A stretch of DNA of 64,000 bases from Pseudomonadales bacterium (GTDB taxonomy: Bacteria > Pseudomonadota > Gammaproteobacteria > Pseudomonadales > Porticoccaceae). The position numbers were made by a program, and so were the translations under genes. The notes under the pieces were generated by a model, which saw nothing but the letters and a program-made list of their open reading frames with translations, was not told the origin of the DNA and did no database searches. The stretch is taken from NCBI GenBank assembly GCA_024234435.1, contig JACKOF010000003.1:242708-306707 (forward strand), read 5' to 3'. Of this stretch, positions 26,578 to 36,192 are shown one piece after another (the first letter of the stretch is position 1; every line of letters starts with the position of its first letter).

Positions 26578-28149
26578 AATGGTCGCTGGCGGCTTGCTCG
26601 ACACATCATAGGTTACCCTTGAGACACCGCTGATTTCGTTGATAATACGGTTCGATACCGTCTCCAACAGCTCATAAGGCAGGTGCGCCCAGCGGGCAGT
26701 CATAAAGTCGATGGTTTCCACGGCGCGCAGGGCAATGACCCATTCGTAACGGCGGGCATCCCCTACCACACCTACAGATTTTACCGGGAGAAAGACGGCG
26801 AAGGCCTGGCTGGTTTTATGGTACCAGTCGGCGTTGTGCAATTCTTCGATAAAGATGGCGTCAGCTTCGCGAAGAATGTCGGCGTATTCTTTTTTCACTT
26901 CACCGAGAATTCGCACACCAAGGCCGGGACCGGGAAACGGGTGGCGGTAGACCATATCGTAGGGTAATCCCAGTTCCACACCGATCTTGCGCACTTCGTC
27001 TTTGAACAGTTCCCGCAAGGGCTCGACAAGGGACATTTTCATATCGTCCGGCAAACCGCCCACATTGTGGTGGGATTTGATGACGTGGGCCTTGCCGGTT
27101 TTTGAGGCTGCGGATTCGATCACATCCGGATAAATCGTGCCCTGGGCAAGCCAGTTAACGTCTTTAAGCTTGGTGGCCTCCTCGTCAAAAACCTCGATAA
27201 ACATATTGCCGATGACTTTGCGCTTGGCCTCGGGGTCTGACACGCCTTTGAGTTTGTCGAGAAAACGCTCTTCAGCATCTGCACGAATGACTTTCACCCC
27301 CATATTGCGGGCGAACATATCCATCACCTGATCCCCTTCGTGTTTACGAAGCAGACCGTTATCGACAAAAACGCAGGTTAACTGATCGCCGATGGCCTTA
27401 TGCAACAGGGCTGCGACCACGGAGGAATCGACGCCGCCGGATAGCCCCAGCAAGACCTTATCAGAGCCCACCTGTTGGCGAACCCGGTTGATCGCGTCGT
27501 CGATGATATTGGCGGGTGTCCACAGGGACTCACAGCCACAGATGTCATTGGCGAAATGCTCAAACATACGTGTGCCCTGAAGGGTGTGGGTCACCTCCGG
27601 GTGAAACTGAATGCCGTAGAACGGTTTGTCGAGGCTGCGCATTCCGGCGATAGGGCAGGATGGCGTTGAGGCGATACATTCAAAGCCCGGCGGCAACTCG
27701 ACGACTTTGTCACCGTGGCTCATCCACACGTCCAGTAATGAAGCGCCGTCTCCGTGATCCACATGATCGCGAATATCACGGAAAAAATCATTTTGCCCGT
27801 GAAGCCTGACCTGAGCGTAGCCAAATTCCTGTACGTTGGAGCCCTGCACTCTACCGCCGAACTGCTCGGCCATGGTCTGCATGCCGTAGCAGATGCCGAG
27901 CACAGGCACATTTAGCTCAAAGACCAGTCCCGGGGCTCGGGGGGAACCTTCACCGCCAGTTACCGACTCCGGGCCACCGGAAAGAATAATGCCGTTGGGA
28001 TCAAAGGCGCGAATATCCTCATCAGTGATGTCCCAGGCATAGATTTCACAGTAGACACCAACTTCACGAATACGGCGGGCGATAAGTTGAGTGTACTGAG
28101 AGCCAAAATCGAGAATAAGTATCTTTTGGGCGTGAATGTTTTGGCTCAT
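26566..28149 (-). CDS. guaA: GMP synthase (glutamine-hydrolysing)
   Basis: Converts XMP to GMP in purine synthesis. The 527-residue enzyme has a class I glutamine amidotransferase domain with nucleophile Cys in LGICYGMQTMAEQ and GIQFHPEVTHT, then a PP-loop ATP pyrophosphatase domain (LLGLSGGVDSSVVAALLHKA) and the dimerisation domain ending in the invariant ATIEWE. It lies 174 bp downstream of guaB in the same direction. The first IS91 copy abuts its stop codon, so its natural terminator is displaced, though the coding sequence is intact. Confidence 0.97.
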   Translation of the reverse strand: MSQNIHAQKILILDFGSQYTQLIARRIREVGVYCEIYAWDITDEDIRAFDPNGIILSGGPESVTGGEGSPRAPGLVFELNVPVLGICYGMQTMAEQFGGRVQGSNVQEFGYAQVRLHGQNDFFRDIRDHVDHGDGASLLDVWMSHGDKVVELPPGFECIASTPSCPIAGMRSLDKPFYGIQFHPEVTHTLQGTRMFEHFANDICGCESLWTPANIIDDAINRVRQQVGSDKVLLGLSGGVDSSVVAALLHKAIGDQLTCVFVDNGLLRKHEGDQVMDMFARNMGVKVIRADAEERFLDKLKGVSDPEAKRKVIGNMFIEVFDEEATKLKDVNWLAQGTIYPDVIESAASKTGKAHVIKSHHNVGGLPDDMKMSLVEPLRELFKDEVRKIGVELGLPYDMVYRHPFPGPGLGVRILGEVKKEYADILREADAIFIEELHNADWYHKTSQAFAVFLPVKSVGVVGDARRYEWVIALRAVETIDFMTARWAHLPYELLETVSNRIINEISGVSRVTYDVSSKPPATIEWE

Positions 28150-28323
28150 TTTTTAACCTTTGATAAATCAACAGACTGTTAGTTAAACCGTCACCGAAGA
28201 TGACAGGAAGAGGTGGCAAGAGCTGCAAACAAGGAATTTACCCAAGAATAAACAAGCAGTTGTAGCTCTCTTTACCAAAAGCAGGGGCCTTTTAGTCTCA
28301 AAGGACTGGCAAGGCAAACCTGT

Positions 28324-29796
28324 TTAGCGACCACCTACGGGATAATTAGGCGCTTCCTTGGTAATCGACACATCGTGAACATGGCTTTCACCCATACCCG
28401 CAGATGTCACTCGAACAAACTTGGGATTAGTGCGCATTTCATCGATGGTCAGACTACCGGTATAGCCCATGGATGAACGCAAGCCGCCCATCATCTGATG
28501 AATAATGGCAGAGATCGGGCCTTTGTAGGGCACCCTGCCTTCAATGCCTTCGGGCACCAGCTTCTCAACGGCGCTGGCTTCCTGAAAGTAGCGATCACTG
28601 GAGCCCTGGGTGCGGGACATGGCCCCAAGGGAACCCATACCACGATAAGCCTTGTACGTTCGACCCTGATAAAGTTCTATTTCACCGGGGGCCTCTTCGG
28701 TACCCGCAAACATCGAGCCCATCATCACCGCGTGGGCACCTGCCGCAATGGCTTTGGCAATATCGCCGGAATAGCGAATGCCACCGTCGGCAATAACCGG
28801 CACATTGGTGCCCTTGAGGGCGGCCACTGTCTCTGAAATCGCTGAAATTTGCGGCACGCCGACACCGGTAACAATGCGGGTGGTGCAGATTGAGCCGGGG
28901 CCAATACCTACTTTAACCCCGTCGGCACCTGCAGCCACCAAGGCTTTAGCCGCATCGCCACTGGCGATATTGCCGCCAATCACCTGAATATCCGGATAGG
29001 CTTCCTTGATACGTTTAACCCGCTCCAGCACGTTGCGGGAGTGGCCGTGGGCGGTGTCTACCACTAGCACATCGACGCCGGCATGAACCAGGGCGTCAAC
29101 CCGAGCATCGGTATCGGCACTGGTACCAACAGAAGCACCAACCCGCAAACGGCCCTGATCGTCCTTACAGGCGCTGGGGAACTGCTCTGCCAGGTCGATA
29201 TCCTTGACGGTAATCAGGCCTCGCAGATCGAATTTGTCGTTAACCACCAATATCTTTTCAATACGGTATTTATGTAACAGGGCTTTAACCTCTTCAGATT
29301 CGGCCCCCTCCTGAACGGTGACCAGACGATCTTTTGGCGTCATCACCTGAGCGACGGGAATATTGAGGTCAGAAATAAAACGCACGTCGCGGCGGGTTAC
29401 TATGCCCACGAGTTCGCCATTATTAAGCACAGGAACACCGGAAATATTGTTGTTCTTGGTCAGTGACAACAGTTCGCCCACAGTGGCCGAGTTGTCGATA
29501 CAGATAGGATCCTTGACCACACCGCTTTCATATTTTTTGACGGCCCTCACTTCCAGCGCCTGAGCTTCAAGGGTCATACTCTTGTGGACGATACCTACAC
29601 CGCCTTCCTGAGCCAGTGCAATGGCGAGGCGGGACTCAGTGACCGTATCCATGGCGGCAGACAACAGCGGAATATTCATTTCAATATCCCGAGTGAGACG
29701 CGTTTTAAGACTCACATCCTTGGCCACCACCTCAGAGTAGCCAGGGACCAGCAAAACATCGTCAAATGTCAGCGCTTCGTAGGCAATACGTGTCAT
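28324..29796 (-). CDS. guaB: IMP dehydrogenase
   Basis: Oxidises IMP to XMP with NAD. About 490 residues: a TIM barrel interrupted by a pair of CBS domains (roughly 95-205, SGVVKDPICIDNSATVGELL onwards), the catalytic Cys loop GSICTTRIVTGVG, the flap with YRGMGSLGAM and the C-terminal SHVHDVSITKEAPNYPVGG. ATG 29796 gives the family's usual MxRIAxEALTFDDVLL start; an ATG 12 bp upstream is possible. It is divergent from xseA. Confidence 0.97.
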   Translation of the reverse strand: MTRIAYEALTFDDVLLVPGYSEVVAKDVSLKTRLTRDIEMNIPLLSAAMDTVTESRLAIALAQEGGVGIVHKSMTLEAQALEVRAVKKYESGVVKDPICIDNSATVGELLSLTKNNNISGVPVLNNGELVGIVTRRDVRFISDLNIPVAQVMTPKDRLVTVQEGAESEEVKALLHKYRIEKILVVNDKFDLRGLITVKDIDLAEQFPSACKDDQGRLRVGASVGTSADTDARVDALVHAGVDVLVVDTAHGHSRNVLERVKRIKEAYPDIQVIGGNIASGDAAKALVAAGADGVKVGIGPGSICTTRIVTGVGVPQISAISETVAALKGTNVPVIADGGIRYSGDIAKAIAAGAHAVMMGSMFAGTEEAPGEIELYQGRTYKAYRGMGSLGAMSRTQGSSDRYFQEASAVEKLVPEGIEGRVPYKGPISAIIHQMMGGLRSSMGYTGSLTIDEMRTNPKFVRVTSAGMGESHVHDVSITKEAPNYPVGGR

Positions 29797-29929
29797 AAAT
29801 GCACCCATCCTGGCAGGAGTTAGAGAACCGGCGATTATAAAGCCCGCGCCCGGCCGGGTAAACCAGAGAAAAATAACGGGTTTGGCCGGATTTCTATACT
29901 TGAACGTGCCACCGCTCTACAATCGCCCC

Positions 29930-31318
29930 ATGACAGATCACATCCCAGCCCAGTCGTCCGACCGCCAGGTCCTCAGCATCAGCCAGTTAAACCGTCGCGC
30001 CCGGCAATTGCTCGAAATCCATATGCCCCTGTTATGGGTGCGCGGCGAGATTTCTAATTTTTCCCGGCCCGGCTCCGGCCACTGGTATCTGACACTGAAA
30101 GATGACAACGCCCAGATTCGCTGCGCCATGTTCAGAGGGCGCAACGGCCTGGTGAAAATTCAGCCACAAAACGGCGATCAGGTGCTGGTGCGAGGTCGAG
30201 TAAGCCTTTATGAGCCCCGGGGCGACTACCAGTTTATTATCGAACATATGGAAGCCGATGGGGCCGGACTCCTGCAACAACGCTATGAAGCATTAAAAGC
30301 CCGGCTCGAACAGGAAGGGCTTTTTGATACAGCCTATAAAAAGCCCGTCGCACCCTACCCCCAGTGCATAGGTGTCATTACCTCCGCCACAGGCGCCGCC
30401 CTTAGAGATATTCTCCATGTGTGCCACCGCCGCTATCCCTGGGTCAAAATCAATGTCTACACGACCCCTGTACAGGGCAAGGAAGCCATCACCGGATTGA
30501 TTGACGCCCTTCGTTTGGCCAACGAACACAATGAGGCGGACACCCTTATCGTGGCTCGAGGGGGCGGTTCTATTGAGGATCTTTGGGCGTTTAATGAAGA
30601 AGCCGTTGCAAGGGCAGTTTTCGATAGCCTGATTCCGATTATCAGCGGTGTCGGCCATGAAACCGACTTCACTATTACGGATTTTGTCGCCGATTTGAGA
30701 GCACCTACTCCCTCAGCGGCCGCTGAACTGGCAGGACCGAATAAAGCGGAGCTGCAAGATCGTCTCGCCAGACTAAGGCAGCAACTGGCACTGCGCACCG
30801 GGCTTGCTCTTCGTCACAAACAGCAGGCGCTGGAACACTGCAAAAAACGTCTTCGAACACCCAAAGCCCTGCTGGAACAACGGGCACAGCACCTGGATCA
30901 TCTGCAAATCAGGCTGACCCAAATTTGGCAACGCCAAAACAATGACCGACGCACACAGCTGCAATACCTGCAAAATCGCCTTGCTCAGGTACACCCCCAA
31001 ACCCGGCTCAAGCTTTACAAGCAACAAAACAGCTTGCTGGAGCAGCGCTTGAAAAGGGCCTTCGACAGTAGGCTAAACCAGCATCGGCAACGGCTCCGCG
31101 CGTTGGCAGGCACGCTGAATGCGGTCAGTCCACTCAGCACACTGGAACGGGGATACGCCGTGGTTAGAGGCAGGGACGAACATGTCATCAGCTCTGTCGC
31201 CGACGTCAAATCCGGCGATGAGTTGCGGCTGTTACTCAAGGATGGCTCCGTGGACGCTGTGGCTAAATCTATAGTAGCTGGGGCTATAATAGCCAACGAT
31301 AACGGATCCCAAAAATAG
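29930..31318 (+). CDS. xseA: Exodeoxyribonuclease VII large subunit
   Basis: The large subunit of the ssDNA exonuclease used in repair. About 462 residues: N-terminal OB fold (LSISQLNRRARQLLEIHMPL to RGRVSLYEPRGDYQFI), the catalytic region with IGVITSATGAALRDILHVCH, RGGGSIEDLWAFNEE and GVGHETDFTITDFVADLRAP, and a long Gln/Leu-rich coiled coil (about 270-390). ATG 29930 gives the standard N-terminus; the open frame extends 48 bp upstream. It is followed after 5 bp by alr. Confidence 0.96.
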   Translation: MTDHIPAQSSDRQVLSISQLNRRARQLLEIHMPLLWVRGEISNFSRPGSGHWYLTLKDDNAQIRCAMFRGRNGLVKIQPQNGDQVLVRGRVSLYEPRGDYQFIIEHMEADGAGLLQQRYEALKARLEQEGLFDTAYKKPVAPYPQCIGVITSATGAALRDILHVCHRRYPWVKINVYTTPVQGKEAITGLIDALRLANEHNEADTLIVARGGGSIEDLWAFNEEAVARAVFDSLIPIISGVGHETDFTITDFVADLRAPTPSAAAELAGPNKAELQDRLARLRQQLALRTGLALRHKQQALEHCKKRLRTPKALLEQRAQHLDHLQIRLTQIWQRQNNDRRTQLQYLQNRLAQVHPQTRLKLYKQQNSLLEQRLKRAFDSRLNQHRQRLRALAGTLNAVSPLSTLERGYAVVRGRDEHVISSVADVKSGDELRLLLKDGSVDAVAKSIVAGAIIANDNGSQK

Positions 31319-31323
31319 CCCCC

Positions 31324-32406
31324 ATGACCCGCCCTTCCCAAGCACTGGTTGACCTCAATGCCCTGCGCCACAACTATGAACTGAGCCAGGCCCTGGCGCC
31401 CCACTCGCAAAATATCGCCGTAATCAAGGCCAATGCCTATGGTCACGGCATGTTGCCAGCTGCCAAAGCACTGGCTCAGAAGGCTCCGGCGTTTGCCATC
31501 GCCTGCACCGAAGAGGCACTGGAGTTGAGAGCGGGCGGCATCAGCCAGCCTTTGCTGTTACTGGAAGGTTTTTTTCAGGTAGAGGAACTGAAACTAGCGG
31601 AACAACATAACTTTTGGCTGATGATCGAAAATCGAGAGCAGGTAGACGCCCTGATCGCCGCCAAATTACCCCGCCCGGTCACTGTGTGGCTGAAGGTGGA
31701 TACAGGTATGCATCGCCTGGGAGCACCGATGAAGGATGTATCCTCGTTCTACCAGCGTCTGCTCGACTCCCCCAATATCGCCAAACCGGTCATTCTCGCC
31801 ACGCACCTCGCCTGCGCCGACGAACTGGACAAGGACATGACTCTTGATCAGATACGATACCTCGACGCATTGGCTATGCCTCTTAACGCCCCCTTAAGCA
31901 TTGCCAACTCCCCCGGCCTGCTGGGCTGGCCCCAGGCCCGCAGGGAGTGGAACCGGCCGGGATATATGCTCTATGGGGATTCACCGTTTACCTGTGCCCA
32001 CCCGGAAGCAGACAACCTGCAACCGGTGATGTCGTTTCAATCCCGAGTGATTTCCCTGCGCCACATTGGCAAGGGAGAAACCGTGGGCTATGGCGCCACC
32101 TGGAAGGCAGAGGGCTCCGCCACAATAGCCACGATTCCGGTCGGCTATGGCGACGGCTATCCCCGCAATGCACCCTCGGGCACACCCGTCCTGATAGAAG
32201 GCCAGCGAGCTGCTCTTGCTGGCAGGGTGTCAATGGATTTGATTACTGTGGACGTTACGGGCCTGCACAATGTGCATACTGGCAGCCCGGTTGAATTGTG
32301 GGGGAAAAAGCTGAAAGTATCTGAAGTGGCAGCCTGCGCCAATACCATCGGTTACGAGCTGCTTACTCGAATGCCCGGTCGCTTGCGACGAGGCTATCAG
32401 GGCTAA
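31324..32406 (+). CDS. alr: Alanine racemase
   Basis: Makes D-alanine for the cell wall. The 360-residue PLP enzyme has the Schiff-base lysine in AVIKANAYGHGM and the second catalytic tyrosine in GETVGYGATW, with VSMDLITVDVT near the C-terminus. It begins 5 bp after xseA. The following genes converge on it from the opposite strand. Confidence 0.96.
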   Translation: MTRPSQALVDLNALRHNYELSQALAPHSQNIAVIKANAYGHGMLPAAKALAQKAPAFAIACTEEALELRAGGISQPLLLLEGFFQVEELKLAEQHNFWLMIENREQVDALIAAKLPRPVTVWLKVDTGMHRLGAPMKDVSSFYQRLLDSPNIAKPVILATHLACADELDKDMTLDQIRYLDALAMPLNAPLSIANSPGLLGWPQARREWNRPGYMLYGDSPFTCAHPEADNLQPVMSFQSRVISLRHIGKGETVGYGATWKAEGSATIATIPVGYGDGYPRNAPSGTPVLIEGQRAALAGRVSMDLITVDVTGLHNVHTGSPVELWGKKLKVSEVAACANTIGYELLTRMPGRLRRGYQG

Positions 32407-32440
32407 GTATCAAAGCGAGGGGCGTACCCAGAACTGAGCC

Positions 32441-32908
32441 CTAAGACGCCTCTTCCCGCAATCTGGCGCGAATCTCCATCAGTATCTTGCCGTAGTGATT
32501 TTCACCACGCTGATCCCGGCCGCAACCCCAGTAGTGATCGTAGAGGCTCGCCTCAATGATCGGAACATTCCCTGTCTCCAATAGTGCTTCCGTCACCTCG
32601 GGATGGGTTCGGCATTTGATGTAGGTACCCCTTGTCATCACCACCCGCTGAATTTTCTTCCAGTCCTTGCGCTTTCTAAGGAAGTTACGTTTGGCAATCT
32701 TCACTGCGTCTCTGGGATGGGGCGCTTCAATAATTTTCTGTTGCAGAGCCGCATCAGAGAACTTCATCCCCTGAAAATAGTGCTCCACTGAAGGCCATTG
32801 ACGTCCTTCCAGCTCAAAGCTGTGTTTGGAGTAGGTTGCCAGGGGATTGGTTACTTCGTCCCGGCTCAAAAAAATTGCATCCTCAGGAATCTTGGGGAAA
32901 AGTGCCAT
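32441..32908 (-). CDS. NADAR (YbiA-like) family N-glycosidase
   Basis: A 155-residue NADAR protein with WPSVEHYFQGMKFSD, the family's central motif, and DHYWGCGRDQRGENHYGKIL at the C-terminus. NADAR proteins cleave N-glycosidic bonds in riboflavin-pathway intermediates, and some remove ADP-ribose from guanine in DNA. Its start overlaps the end of the upstream macrodomain gene by 26 bp, so the pair is cotranslated. The neighbour makes ADP-ribose chemistry the more likely role. Confidence 0.88.
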   Translation of the reverse strand: MALFPKIPEDAIFLSRDEVTNPLATYSKHSFELEGRQWPSVEHYFQGMKFSDAALQQKIIEAPHPRDAVKIAKRNFLRKRKDWKKIQRVVMTRGTYIKCRTHPEVTEALLETGNVPIIEASLYDHYWGCGRDQRGENHYGKILMEIRARLREEAS

Positions 32909-33464
32909 ATCTTTTTATCGTCTCAATATAAGCTTTTGCTATCTCATTGGAAAAGCAACAAAAAACAACGTCCGGTATAAAGGGCTCGCTACAGGCTTCC
33001 TCTCCCTGTTGCAGAAAAGAGCGCTGCAAATACTGAACCACAGTTGATACGGCGCAGTTTACGGCCGGGGTAACAGGATATCCATAAACACCGCAGCTAA
33101 TGGCCGGAAACCCAATAGAGGAGACATCATACTCCTTCGCCAGGCGAAGGGCATTTTTATAGCAATCAGCCAGCAGCGCCTCCTCATTGTAACCACCACC
33201 CCGCCATACCGGCCCCACCGCATGAAATATATACCTGGCGGGCAGATTAAACCCCGGCGTTACCTTTACCTGCCCTGTGGGGCAGCTGCCTATGACCCGA
33301 CAGGCCGCTTGCAGCTGCTCATGGCCCGCAGCGCGATGAATGGCGCCATCCACACCACCGCCGCCGGCCAGCCCCTCGTTGGCGGCATTGACCACAGCAT
33401 CCACACTGAGCTGCGTGATGTCCCCTTCGATGACCTGCAAATGCGTTAATATCTGTTCGAACAT
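32883..33464 (-). CDS. Macrodomain protein (ADP-ribose hydrolase, YmdB-like)
   Basis: A 193-residue macrodomain. The ADP-ribose-binding loop is VIEGDITQLSVDAVVNAANE followed by GLAGGGGVDGAIHRAAG, and the second loop is FPAISCGVYGYPVTPA. Close relatives hydrolyse O-acetyl-ADP-ribose or mono-ADP-ribosylated targets. It overlaps a NADAR gene and lies just downstream of a yhhQ remnant. Confidence 0.92.
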   Translation of the reverse strand: MFEQILTHLQVIEGDITQLSVDAVVNAANEGLAGGGGVDGAIHRAAGHEQLQAACRVIGSCPTGQVKVTPGFNLPARYIFHAVGPVWRGGGYNEEALLADCYKNALRLAKEYDVSSIGFPAISCGVYGYPVTPAVNCAVSTVVQYLQRSFLQQGEEACSEPFIPDVVFCCFSNEIAKAYIETIKRYGTFPQDS

Positions 33465-33466
33465 AC

Positions 33467-33604
33467 TCAGTCTTTCAGGGTGAAGGGCGTAAAATTTGTG
33501 TCTCTGTCGTAGACATCAACCCCTTCCCTGGACTTAAGAAAGCTCACCGCCTTGTAGGTAAAGGGGGTCATCAGCACTTCAAACCCGGTCTTGAAGGCTT
33601 TCGT
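33467..33604 (-). pseudogene. 3' remnant of a yhhQ-type queuosine-precursor transporter gene
   Basis: A 46-codon frame closed upstream by a TAA (33605-33607) encodes KAFKTGFEVLMTPFTYKAVS, FLKSREGVDVYDRDTNF and TPFTLKD. This matches the C-terminal tail of VUT/YhhQ family proteins. The first four-fifths of the gene is absent. It ends just before the macrodomain gene start. Confidence 0.7.
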
Positions 33605-33607
33605 TTA

Positions 33608-33821
33608 AGTCTCGATGTGCTCAGAATCATTCAACCTCCTTACTTTTTCAGGCTTAAGGAAAGCAGCCTCTATTTATTCCGGACAGTAGTGCGCGCAGGG
33701 GGGAATGACATTAATCAGAATTTCCCTAGCTTCCCGGTGCCCGCGCTCCTGCATGGCCACAGAATGTGCGGGTGAACATTGCCACGCCGAAGCCTGGAAA
33801 CGAGACGCAATAAGCCACACC
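33608..33821. other. Intergenic stretch with a decayed hairpin-repeat half
   Basis: There is no gene. At 33692-33710 lies GCGCGCAGGGGGGAATGAC, followed by ATTAATCAGAATTTCCCT. This is one half of the 69-bp repeat found at 34904 and 36081, with changes that break its stem. Confidence 0.6.
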
Positions 33822-34829
33822 TCAGGTATTCAAATTCCCCGGCAATTCTGTCCAGCGTCTGCCCCGCAGGCGCGCCATCATGTCGAAGGGGTAGTTTTCC
33901 ATATTGAGGCCATAGCCGATTTCGCCTTTGTCGGTGATCCAGCGGGTCATGGCCACGTAGAGCATAATCTGGGTGTAACAGGACCAGGGCGCGCCCACCA
34001 ATGGCGTGCCGTACATGATGTGTTTTTTGCCGCGCACGTCGGTGGCTTCCAGGTCGAGGGCGACACTGATGGTGCCGAGGCGGTTGGATTTGAGTTCGAG
34101 GTCGGTGAGGCCGTAAAGTTCGCCGTTCTCAAAAACATAGCCGTGGGCAAGCTTGTGTTGCTGATCGGCGGGCTTGGTGAAATCCAGCGACGTGATCCAG
34201 TGCAAGCCGTAGTTTTCGCTGAAGTTGGCGTTCATCCAGGTCATGGCGCGCAGACCCGCTTCACAGCGTTCGCCCCAGCTGTGATCCATAGTGGTGATGC
34301 AGTCGACCTTGTAGGTTTTGCCGCGAATTTTCAGGGTGCCCTGGGCTCTGCAGGTGAGGTCGAAATGGTTGCCGTAGGCTTTGCCGAGGCCGGAACCTTC
34401 CTCCCGCGCTTTGTCGTCATCGGGGGTCGCTTTGGGGCTGAGCCTGGGGTCGTGAATATCGAAAGGTTCGTGAAGGCCGACAAAGGAGAGGTGGGCTTCG
34501 GTATCGTCAAAACCCACATAATCCAGCTCATACTCCCGAGCGTTTTTGGCAATTACTTTCATGCCGTTGGGGGTTTCGAAACGGGACAGTTTTTCCGGTG
34601 CGGGTAATTGCTGCTGTGAATCCAGATAGAGCATTTCGGCGCGGTTGTCGCTGAGGCAGCCGTAAATGGCAACGTCGACAAGGCAGACGCCAACACTTTT
34701 GCGGGTCACTGTGTAAAAGGTGGCGAGAATGCGCTCCTCGGGAATCACGGCGATAAAATAATTGGTTTCCGCGAATTTGTAGTTGATGTCCGGGGGAATG
34801 TGATATTCGGTGTCTTGATCTGTAATCAT
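33822..34829 (-). CDS. DUF7064/DUF7065-like protein, divergent member
   Basis: A 335-residue soluble protein without a signal peptide. It resembles the lipocalin-like AttH/CrtC-type group (DUF7064/7065): a beta-rich N-terminal half, then TMDHSWGERCEAGLRAMTWM and ENYGLHWITSLDF, where the paralogs below have GYRDxSYGPRNWD. No catalytic set can be named. It is the last gene of the minus-strand cluster. Family members occur near acyl-CoA and lipid-modifying genes; the function is unknown. Confidence 0.7.
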   Translation of the reverse strand: MITDQDTEYHIPPDINYKFAETNYFIAVIPEERILATFYTVTRKSVGVCLVDVAIYGCLSDNRAEMLYLDSQQQLPAPEKLSRFETPNGMKVIAKNAREYELDYVGFDDTEAHLSFVGLHEPFDIHDPRLSPKATPDDDKAREEGSGLGKAYGNHFDLTCRAQGTLKIRGKTYKVDCITTMDHSWGERCEAGLRAMTWMNANFSENYGLHWITSLDFTKPADQQHKLAHGYVFENGELYGLTDLELKSNRLGTISVALDLEATDVRGKKHIMYGTPLVGAPWSCYTQIMLYVAMTRWITDKGEIGYGLNMENYPFDMMARLRGRRWTELPGNLNT

Positions 34830-34903
34830 GGCAACTGTACCTGTGAAATTTAAATGACTTTTTCAGTGTTTGTTTTGATGTCTATGGTGAAACTCTGATT
34901 AAT

Positions 34904-34972
34904 GTCATTCCCGCGCAGGCGGGAATTTATGATTCCTTGGTTTTTCTGGACTCCCGCCTGCGCGGGAGTGAC
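34904..34972. repeat. 69-bp hairpin repeat (BIME/MITE-like), copy A
   Basis: GTCATTCCCGCGCAGGCGGG at the left is mirrored by CCCGCCTGCGCGGGAGTGAC at the right, so the whole unit can fold into one long hairpin. It is the reverse complement of copy B at 36081-36149 with small changes, and both are flanked by ATTAATCAG. Confidence 0.9.
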
Positions 34973-35041
34973 GAAAGCGGAATTAATCAGAATTTCCTTA
35001 ATGTTTGAAAGAGATGGCGGAATTTCTCGGCAGCGCGCCGC

Positions 35042-35983
35042 TCAACTGCCGTTGCCTTTAAACGGAAAGCGGTAGCCGCATTCGCCGAGGCCGTAACCCA
35101 CAGTGGTTTCGCCGTTTTCACCGAGGAGCTGGTATTCCATAATCTGTTCGGTCATGCAGAATGTGTCGAGGGGAATAAACCAGCGAAAAATATTTTTCGC
35201 GGTAAATTGCCACTCCCGGTCTTTTTCGTCCACCACTTTCCAGTGCATGGCCTTGATGCCCATGTTGTCTTCGTAGTAGTCATTTTTCGGCGTCATGGAT
35301 TTCACGCCCAGCCATTCATTGCCGTCGTGCATCATTTTCAAATAGGCGGACTGGCCGTGCACAGACTGGCCGTGGACGGTGGCAAAGGTGATATTTTTAG
35401 CGGGAAAATACGGCCAGGCGAGACGGTAGGTGTGCATGATGTCCCAGTTGCGCGGGCCGTAACTGAGATCGCGGTAGCCGGTGCCGTTGATGTTGACGTC
35501 ACCTTCTTCGCGAATGGTTACCGAACCGGTGATGCGGTAGGGGCCTTCGAGGTGGACGTTCATCATTTCCTTGGCGAAGGTGCCATCCTGATCTTTGCTC
35601 ATTTCCACGCAGTCGATCATGGGCGGGTTGTAAATCCCTTCCCAGGTGAGATCAAAGGAAAAATCCTTGCTGGAAAACTGAATGCGCGAACTTTGCAGCG
35701 GCTCAGGGGCACTGAAATGAACACCGGCAATTTCAAAGCCGTCGGCGAGCCTTTCCTTGAAGTAGGGCAGGTTCATATTGATGCGGGTAAACAGGGGCTG
35801 GCCGTCGCGGAAAAAAATCACAAAACCGTTGGTTTCTTTCTGGTTTTCGAGAATGCCGACGCGAATCATGCAGCCGATGCGGGTTTCCGGATCGTAACAG
35901 CCGTAGAAATAGCTTTGGTTCCATTTTTCATTGTCGGTGGCCGGAACATAGCCTTCGGGATCCCATACTGTCTTGGTATTCAT
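35042..35983 (-). CDS. DUF7064-like protein, paralog b
   Basis: A 313-residue protein starting at ATG 35983 (GAGGT six bases upstream). It opens with DPEGYVPATDNEKWNQSYFY and contains LFTRINMNLPYFKERL, MMNVHLEGPYRITGSVTIRE and GTGYRDLSYGPRNWDIMHTY. It is closely related along its whole length to paralog a at 36193-37116 and distantly to 33822-34829. It has no signal peptide or membrane helices. The AttH/CrtC-like fold suggests binding or modification of a lipophilic substrate; this is inference. Confidence 0.75.
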   Translation of the reverse strand: MNTKTVWDPEGYVPATDNEKWNQSYFYGCYDPETRIGCMIRVGILENQKETNGFVIFFRDGQPLFTRINMNLPYFKERLADGFEIAGVHFSAPEPLQSSRIQFSSKDFSFDLTWEGIYNPPMIDCVEMSKDQDGTFAKEMMNVHLEGPYRITGSVTIREEGDVNINGTGYRDLSYGPRNWDIMHTYRLAWPYFPAKNITFATVHGQSVHGQSAYLKMMHDGNEWLGVKSMTPKNDYYEDNMGIKAMHWKVVDEKDREWQFTAKNIFRWFIPLDTFCMTEQIMEYQLLGENGETTVGYGLGECGYRFPFKGNGS

Positions 35984-36080
35984 TGTTGACCTCATTGTTG
36001 GTTCAAAATTTAAACGGTTCTGCTGCTGGCATTTCTGTGTAGGAAGAACGCTACCTCCTTGACTGATTAACTCTTTTTTC

Positions 36081-36149
36081 GTCACTCCCGCGTAGGCGGG
36101 AGTCCAGAAAAATCAAGGGATTATAGATTCCCGCCTGCGCGGGAATGAC
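36081..36149. repeat. 69-bp hairpin repeat (BIME/MITE-like), copy B
   Basis: GTCACTCCCGCGTAGGCGGG pairs with CCCGCCTGCGCGGGAATGAC across the unit. It is inverted relative to copy A, and followed by a 15-bp direct repeat TAATCAGGGCTTCCC x2 (36152-36181). Confidence 0.9.
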
Positions 36150-36192
36150 ATTAATCAGGGCTTCCCTAATCAGGGCTTCCCCAAATAAATCA

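Noticed and set aside
33705..34607. 300-residue plus-strand frame opposite a DUF7064 gene
   Set aside because: Composition (FxVEGDxxGxE repeats) is what the reverse of the real gene gives; no start signal.
34904..36149. The two 69-bp repeats as a possible CRISPR array
   Set aside because: Only two full copies, in opposite orientation and more than 1 kb apart with a gene between; they are hairpin repeats.
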